A stretch of DNA of 64,000 bases. It comes from CAYNVS01 sp964400725 (GTDB lineage: Bacteria; Myxococcota_A; SURF-8; CAYNVS01). The position numbers were made by a program, and so were the translations under genes. Positions 60,301 to 64,000 of the stretch are shown here, in pieces. The DNA lies in assembly GCA_964400725.1 (NCBI GenBank), contig CAYNVS010000014.1:1-64000 (forward strand), read 5' to 3'. Under the pieces are notes generated by a model, which saw only the letters and a program-made list of their open reading frames with translations, did not search any database and was not told the origin of the DNA. Every line of letters starts with the position of its first letter. Position 1 is the first letter of the stretch.

Positions 60301-60914
60301 ACTTTTACGAGTGGCAGCACAAGCATTGGCTATATCTATACTTGGGGCTTTACGCCGCGGTTTTCTCAGTTTATCTCGACTTCGGAGGCTACGCGGACTT
60401 CAGCATCGGGCTTTCGCGTTTAATAGGCGTACGGCTTTCCGAGAACTTTGTGCGGCCGTTCTCAAGCCCAAATCTGGGCGAATGGTGGCGCCGCTGGCAC
60501 ATGACGCTCGCAACAAGGCTTCGCGAGTATATTTACATACCGCTGGGCGGCTCTAAAAGCGGCAACGTTTATTTCAATTACATTGCGACGTTCGCAGCCG
60601 TCGGCCTGTGGCACCATATATCGTGGCACTTCCTTGTTTGGGGGCTCGCGCAGGGACTAGGCCTTTGTTTCCTGCGGCTTTGGAAAATTCATTGGCTTCT
60701 CGTCCGCTATAAACCGGAAAGACATCCTAAGTTATACGCGCCGTTCAAAGTTTTGCAGTCGGTCGGCGACGCGTTCCCGACCGCGCGCCTCGTTCTGGCG
60801 GTTTTCATAACCAATACGTTCTTTGCGTTCACGGCCGTTTACTTCGGCGGAGACGTGATAGAGGCGACTAAGGTGCTGATTAAAATCGTAACCTTAGGGA
60901 GTTACAACGGATAA
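57363..60914 (+). CDS. GT-C glycosyltransferase fused to MBOAT O-acyltransferase
   Basis: A 1183-residue fusion. The first half (about 1-500) is a multi-spanning GT39/GT-C-type glycosyltransferase: TLDGTVYHMQSKIFASGHL, FVNPVLAGFALSFTYLLGRRTLGE, FVTRTLDALVTAPLVLGF and further helices. An extracytoplasmic part follows (about 500-740). From about 790 comes an MBOAT acyltransferase with PTLRLGPVERYPQFRESL, FGGYADFSIGLSRLIG, WWRRWHMTLATRLREYIYIPLGG and the catalytic LWHHISWHFLVWG. MBOAT enzymes of the AlgI/DltB class acylate polysaccharides or cell-wall polymers outside the membrane. The fusion suggests sugar transfer and acylation of one surface polymer or lipid-linked sugar. It stands between two synthase-like genes with minimal spacing. 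Confidence 0.8.
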   Translation: MFRNPDETWKRALGAAFFIAASYFTLNGAFSAFAMYHPFPSFFMAFGLGLFVFGDRFLPLAHKVFFRSGGKWFWTILFFILGTGASAYFAYYFLEAVPHTLDGTVYHMQSKIFASGHLQLKSMKMPEFFEYVFMINDGRYFALFQPLWPAVMAIGTIFGAPWFVNPVLAGFALSFTYLLGRRTLGETVARLGTAFLLVSPLFLGISATMLNHPLCMLLTVMAFFCVVKAHQDRKGWPAVIAGALMGLLFVTRTLDALVTAPLVLGFVVMSVGRNRYGRLHAVWALLAAVSLGSLQFLYNYLQTGGWFYFPQDDYFNMSEPIKNCHRLGFGKGVGCPVIHPLDYFPNGFTPSDAVYVTHRRLSTFVGTTSGYMGFFLLIYAGLGFLRKRSAYRYFFFAQFLALVVGYFFFYFHGVWGRYYYSAIPFLTLLMADSVVGFYGAAQRFGDEKIPKLKSLLSAVPAAVGLCVILFLSLVFVPIFTKELSYHFYGVSSELERQVKAQKLQNAIVFLHPQFYGNGYHMQTTDPESSDVMYVMDLGPHNQNIVNMYPDRKPYIFRMPHWRLEPFDIKPNYDKFTILPAAKPPRVATGGEYASRIWLNNFPRNGHDPNPLDPPEYALTLFGTGVGNYMEFRNYVFKSGMYDVTMRYSVNELSCDFRMIIDGKPAGGLIKGYSKEPYTRSVRLEPSIPLPKGEILFRADIVGKDEQSKGCLVTLLSFELERAGDLPPGAPEEAAPLPPLTKAIHKHANDSSADAMSGDMVYYYYKYKAHYQPHFLLWLLLAIPIIYVVRVRGTARQALVLALSILFLMVLWGAVYGLVLCMVPVAAYWAGGRLYQIKNAAKRKLWLAAAIIALLATYAALLINEQPVLHENRFRFFVIPFLHIAGVAYMVPKLVHYLVERSKGTIKDYDILTTLVYFLYFPTLRLGPVERYPQFRESLIEGCNLRKYNRDDIIYGFYRIGLGVVKSALFLGFFEQFTGTYFYEWQHKHWLYLYLGLYAAVFSVYLDFGGYADFSIGLSRLIGVRLSENFVRPFSSPNLGEWWRRWHMTLATRLREYIYIPLGGSKSGNVYFNYIATFAAVGLWHHISWHFLVWGLAQGLGLCFLRLWKIHWLLVRYKPERHPKLYAPFKVLQSVGDAFPTARLVLAVFITNTFFAFTAVYFGGDVIEATKVLIKIVTLGSYNG

Positions 60915-63341
60915 ATGAGCTCGCGCAATTTGGCCGCTTTGTTTCTTGCGGGGGCGAGCGCGCTGGCTCTTGAGGTCTCGCTTACGCGATGCTTCAGCGT
61001 AATGTATTTCTATCATTACGCGTTTCTTATAATAGCCGTTGCGGTCGCAGGAATGGGCGCGGGCGCGGTTTGCGCCGGAATGCGCGTTCCAGAAGTATTA
61101 TTCCCTAAAGGCCGCGACAAAACGGCTCTTTTATGGTTTCTTTCCGCCGTTACGACGCCCGCCGCGCTGTGGCTCGTCGTTTCGTTTTGGTTCATGCCCG
61201 CCAAGATAGGATTAGACGCGGCTCACACAATACGTTTTATTCTTACGCCCATATTTCTGGCGCCTCCGTTCTTTTTTATGGGAATGGGCGTGGCGTCGTC
61301 ATTCGTCAACTCGCTTTCCAAGAGCCCCCTTATTTACGGCGCAAACCTTGCGGGAAGCGGGGCTGGAGCCTTTGCGGCGTATTACATACTAAACGCTATG
61401 CAGTGCAACTCCGCGGTAATTTTCTGCGCCTCGTTCATGGCCGCGGCCGCGCTGCTTTGGAAGCCGCAGGGGCAAAGCGAAACCGAATCCAAAGGCGCGT
61501 TTTACAAAAAAGCCGCGGAAAAAACGCTTTACGCCGCCGCGATCGCCGCAGCGGCCTTATATCCTTTATCATCCTCGGTGGACGACGTTTTCGAGCTCGT
61601 TCCCGCAAGCGGCAAAATGCTTGCCTATATTCCTAAAGACGACATAATAGCGACAAGTTACGACGCGCACAGCAGGGTGGATATTTTCTACCAACCTCTC
61701 TTCGACGCGCAGCGCATGGGGCTGTGGGGGTTATCCGACAACTGCATGAACGCGGACATTCCGCCCCGCAAAGGCATTACCATCGACGGCTGGGCTTACA
61801 CCAGCACGTTCTCTCCTAATAAAGACGGCTCTCTTCCGGGGTTTATTCCGTGCCTGCCTTCCACCCTCGCCTACCAAGCGCTGCAAATGCAGCCCGACGA
61901 CTCGCTTATAATAGGTTCGGGCGGCGGTCTGGATGTTTACGCCGCTCTGTTTTACAAAACCAAGCGCATTACCGCCGTGGAAATTAATCCGGTTATAAAC
62001 CGTCTTTTAAAGGAAGAAAGGCCGGAGCTGGCGGGCGGATTGTTCAACCGGCCTGAAGTCAATCTCGTAACCGAGGAAGGACGCTCCTACGTCGAAAGCT
62101 CGAAGGAGAAATACGACTTCATACAGCTTTCGGGCGTTGACACCTACGCGGCGACGGCCAGCGGCGCGATGGCGCTGTGCGAGAACTATCTTTACACCAC
62201 CGAGGCGATGGTTTCGTATTTCAACAAGCTCAAGCCGGGCGGCTCCGTGGCGTTGACGCGATGGTTCCTGCCGGATTTGGACGGCAGACCGCGGGACGAG
62301 TTCAAGCTGCTCACTCTCGCCCGCGACGGCTTGGAGGCTTACGGCGTTAAGAATCCCGGCGACAACATTTTATACGCCCGCGCCGGACTTTTCACCAGCA
62401 TGATAGTCTCTCCGGAGCCGTTTCCCGAAGCGGTAAAACAAAGGTTTTACGAACTCTGCGAGCGCTACGCGTACGAGCCGCTGTTTCCGCGTCCCGCGCC
62501 GTGGCCGCCCAACGGTTTCACCGTTTTTATGAACATTCCCGAAGGTTCGTGGAAGAAATGGCTCGACGCCTATCCCTACAACGTCGCGCCTCCGTCGGAC
62601 GATCGGCCGTTCCTGTTTGAGCTGCGCAAGCCTTTCGATTTCAGCTTTAAAGAAGCTCACGTTACTCCGCTTGGCGGCCTCGACGGACAAAGCGCGGTCG
62701 CGCTGCTGCTTCTGTTTTCGCTCGTCTTCGCCTCCGCGGTTCTTTACTGGTCAGTAAAACGCCTCAAACCGTCGTCAGTCGCGGCGGCGAAGGGCGCGAG
62801 AGGCTTCGCTCTAGCGGGCGCGCTTATAGGCGCCGCCTTTATGACGGCGGAAATCGCCTTGATTCAAAGCGTTACTCTGCTCGCCGGCAGGCCGGTATTT
62901 TCGCTGGTCGTCGTTATGACGAGCGTTCTGTTCGGCGCGGGCGCGGGCGGGCTTTTAAGCGGCAAGTTCAACGGCAAAAAGTTGTGGGCGGCTCCGGCCG
63001 TTGCGGCGGCGGCGGCTTTGATATACTCTTTCGGGCTTCCGGTCGTCGTGCGCGCCTGCCTCGGCGGCGCGCTGTACGAGAGGTTGATTGCCTCCGCGGT
63101 TTTATCTTTCGTTCTGGGCGCGGCGCTCGGTCTTCCATTCCCCGCGACGCTTGCGCGGCTTTCCGGCGACGAGCGCGCGGGCGCAAGCGTTTACGCGGCC
63201 AACTCGGCGTTCGCAACATTCGGGTCGTCTTTGGCGGTCTTCGTCTCAATCGGCTTCGGCTTCAGTTCCGCTTTTATTGTATCGTTTGTTTTTTACGCGG
63301 CGGCTGCGGCTATCGCATTCCGTCTTGCAAAAAGCGCCTGA
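60915..63341 (+). CDS. Multi-membrane spermidine-synthase-like protein B
   Basis: Paralogue of the 54864 protein with the same plan and almost the same length (808 residues): N-terminal helices (LAALFLAGASALALEVSL, HYAFLIIAVAVAGMGAGAV), a soluble synthase-like domain (about 250-575) and C-terminal helices. It has SLIIGSGGGLDVYAALFY, TAVEINPVIN and YDFIQLSGVDTYAATASGAM. The same SGVD loop replaces the usual acidic loop of spermidine synthases, as in protein A, so the change is a shared family trait and not a random loss. The ATG follows the fusion-gene stop directly. A palindrome (63334-63349) overlaps its 3' end, but it is not followed by T residues on this strand. Confidence 0.75.
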   Translation: MSSRNLAALFLAGASALALEVSLTRCFSVMYFYHYAFLIIAVAVAGMGAGAVCAGMRVPEVLFPKGRDKTALLWFLSAVTTPAALWLVVSFWFMPAKIGLDAAHTIRFILTPIFLAPPFFFMGMGVASSFVNSLSKSPLIYGANLAGSGAGAFAAYYILNAMQCNSAVIFCASFMAAAALLWKPQGQSETESKGAFYKKAAEKTLYAAAIAAAALYPLSSSVDDVFELVPASGKMLAYIPKDDIIATSYDAHSRVDIFYQPLFDAQRMGLWGLSDNCMNADIPPRKGITIDGWAYTSTFSPNKDGSLPGFIPCLPSTLAYQALQMQPDDSLIIGSGGGLDVYAALFYKTKRITAVEINPVINRLLKEERPELAGGLFNRPEVNLVTEEGRSYVESSKEKYDFIQLSGVDTYAATASGAMALCENYLYTTEAMVSYFNKLKPGGSVALTRWFLPDLDGRPRDEFKLLTLARDGLEAYGVKNPGDNILYARAGLFTSMIVSPEPFPEAVKQRFYELCERYAYEPLFPRPAPWPPNGFTVFMNIPEGSWKKWLDAYPYNVAPPSDDRPFLFELRKPFDFSFKEAHVTPLGGLDGQSAVALLLLFSLVFASAVLYWSVKRLKPSSVAAAKGARGFALAGALIGAAFMTAEIALIQSVTLLAGRPVFSLVVVMTSVLFGAGAGGLLSGKFNGKKLWAAPAVAAAAALIYSFGLPVVVRACLGGALYERLIASAVLSFVLGAALGLPFPATLARLSGDERAGASVYAANSAFATFGSSLAVFVSIGFGFSSAFIVSFVFYAAAAAIAFRLAKSA

Positions 63342-63466
63342 TCAGGCGCGCATATACAGCTCCTTTGCGTTTGCGGCGCGGTTGAAATAAACGATATAAT
63401 ATTTAGAAGACGCCGTAACAAGACCGGCGGAGAACCGGCTTTGAAGTTTGACGCAAACAATTGAGC

Positions 63467-63494
63467 TTGAGAATTCGCTCGCAGGCGCTATAAT
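63467..63494 (+). promoter_or_regulatory. Strong candidate promoter
   Basis: A perfect TATAAT (63489-63494) with TTGAGA (63467-63472) 16 bases upstream. It precedes the partial gene at 63550. Confidence 0.6.
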
Positions 63495-63549
63495 TAATTT
63501 CAGACGCAAGAAGGTTCTTATTAAAGAACTAGGAAGAAAGACGACTTTT

Positions 63550-64000
63550 ATGAAAACAAAATTATTTAAAATTGCGGCGCGCGGCGCCTTTTTGTTTCTG
63601 ATTGTTACGGCGTTTTCGCTTTCCGCCGCGGCGGCGGAAGCCGCCGAGGACAAGCAGCAGGGAGCGAAGACCGACGCGAACACGCAGACGACGGACGCCA
63701 AGGCGAAAGAAAAAGACGCGGATAAAAAGAAAGAAGAAGAAAAAAAGGAAGAAAAGAAAGAGGAGAAGAAGGAAGAGAAGAAGGAAGAGGCTAAAGACGC
63801 TCCTATTAACATTGAAGAAGAAAAGAAAAAATCGGAGTACGAGCTTTTAAAAATTCAGGTTGAAAAAGCGAAAATCGACCTTGAAAAAATGAAGACTGAA
63901 GCGGCGATAATGAAGGCTCGCGCCGACCTTGAAAAGGCGAGACTGGAGCTTGAAACGCAAAAATTAAAGCTCGGCAAAGAGAGGCTGGAAGGCAAAGATT
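63550..64000 (+). CDS. Exported Lys/Glu-rich protein, 5' part only
   Basis: The reading frame runs from ATG 63550 past the window end. Residues 1-32 are a signal peptide (KIAARGAFLFLIVTAFSLSAAAA). About 45 residues of almost pure Lys, Glu and Asp follow, then a long coiled coil (LLKIQVEKAKIDLEKMKTEA, RADLEKARLELETQ). The charged tract is like those in the TPR proteins at 30407 and 34554. The mature function cannot be told from this part; a periplasmic coiled-coil scaffold or the N-terminal extension of an enzyme are both possible. No good ribosome-binding site is directly before the ATG. Confidence 0.6.
   Translation, partial: MKTKLFKIAARGAFLFLIVTAFSLSAAAAEAAEDKQQGAKTDANTQTTDAKAKEKDADKKKEEEKKEEKKEEKKEEKKEEAKDAPINIEEEKKKSEYELLKIQVEKAKIDLEKMKTEAAIMKARADLEKARLELETQKLKLGKERLEGKD

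Noticed and set aside
63334..63349. GCGCCTGATCAGGCGC palindrome at the end of the second synthase-like gene
   Set aside because: No T tract follows on the plus strand. The T tract on the minus side serves no upstream minus-strand gene, so it was not called a terminator.

Overview
The window looks like a chromosomal segment from an uncultured Gram-negative bacterium related to the Myxococcota / former Deltaproteobacteria. The grounds are several large secreted lipoproteins with acidic or Lys/Glu-rich low-complexity linkers, a cysteine-rich lipoprotein, TPR proteins beside a myxobacterial-type outer-membrane beta-barrel, an FHA-CpaF-like fusion and MJ0042-type zinc-ribbon proteins. This placement is an inference; no rRNA is present to confirm it. 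Housekeeping DNA is GC-rich, while two genes (3807-4613 and 45233-45797) are clearly AT-rich. One scaffold gap of 100 N lies at 36319-36418.

Layout. (1) 1-3806: the end of an M3-family oligopeptidase, then purD, purE, a TsaC/Sua5 gene and a SIS-domain sugar-phosphate enzyme in one tight plus-strand operon. (2) 3807-4613: an AT-rich EVE-HNH nuclease gene directly behind that operon, a likely modification-dependent restriction enzyme. (3) 4747-15135: uridine kinase followed by a surface locus of a secreted nuclease, three lipoproteins that appear to share a beta-rich domain (one carrying a complete 5'-nucleotidase) and an outer-membrane protein. This reads as an extracellular nucleic-acid and nucleotide scavenging set. 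(4) 15135-27461: a GNAT acetyltransferase, a zinc-ribbon/TPR membrane protein, comF, coaX, a helical-repeat protein, a Lon-family protease, HU, ruvAB, a secreted protein and a secreted hydrolase. (5) 27735-37496: an outer-membrane barrel, three large TPR proteins and two small paralogous exported proteins, resembling part of the Glt/Agl envelope machinery of myxobacteria but without the motor genes. (6) 37544-45172: a lone class I fumarase alpha subunit, then def-fmt-rsmB-rpe-HAD phosphatase and rho with its own leader. (7) 45233-53156, mostly minus strand: a frameshifted NYN-domain gene with a structured leader, a lipoprotein, an ECF sigma / anti-sigma / exported-protein operon, a metallo-hydrolase, an FHA protein fused to a catalytically dead CpaF-like ATPase, and a stand-alone rpsD. 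(8) 53556-64000: a cysteine-rich lipoprotein, then a three-gene operon in which two multi-membrane spermidine-synthase-like proteins flank a giant glycosyltransferase-MBOAT fusion, and finally the start of another charged exported protein.

The strongest candidates for undescribed biology are the synthase-like / glycosyltransferase-MBOAT / synthase-like operon (54864-63341), the surface nucleic-acid scavenging locus (5393-15135), the Glt-like envelope cluster (27735-37496) and the FHA-pseudo-CpaF protein (50491-52332). No rRNA, tRNA, CRISPR array, insertion sequence or prophage was seen.
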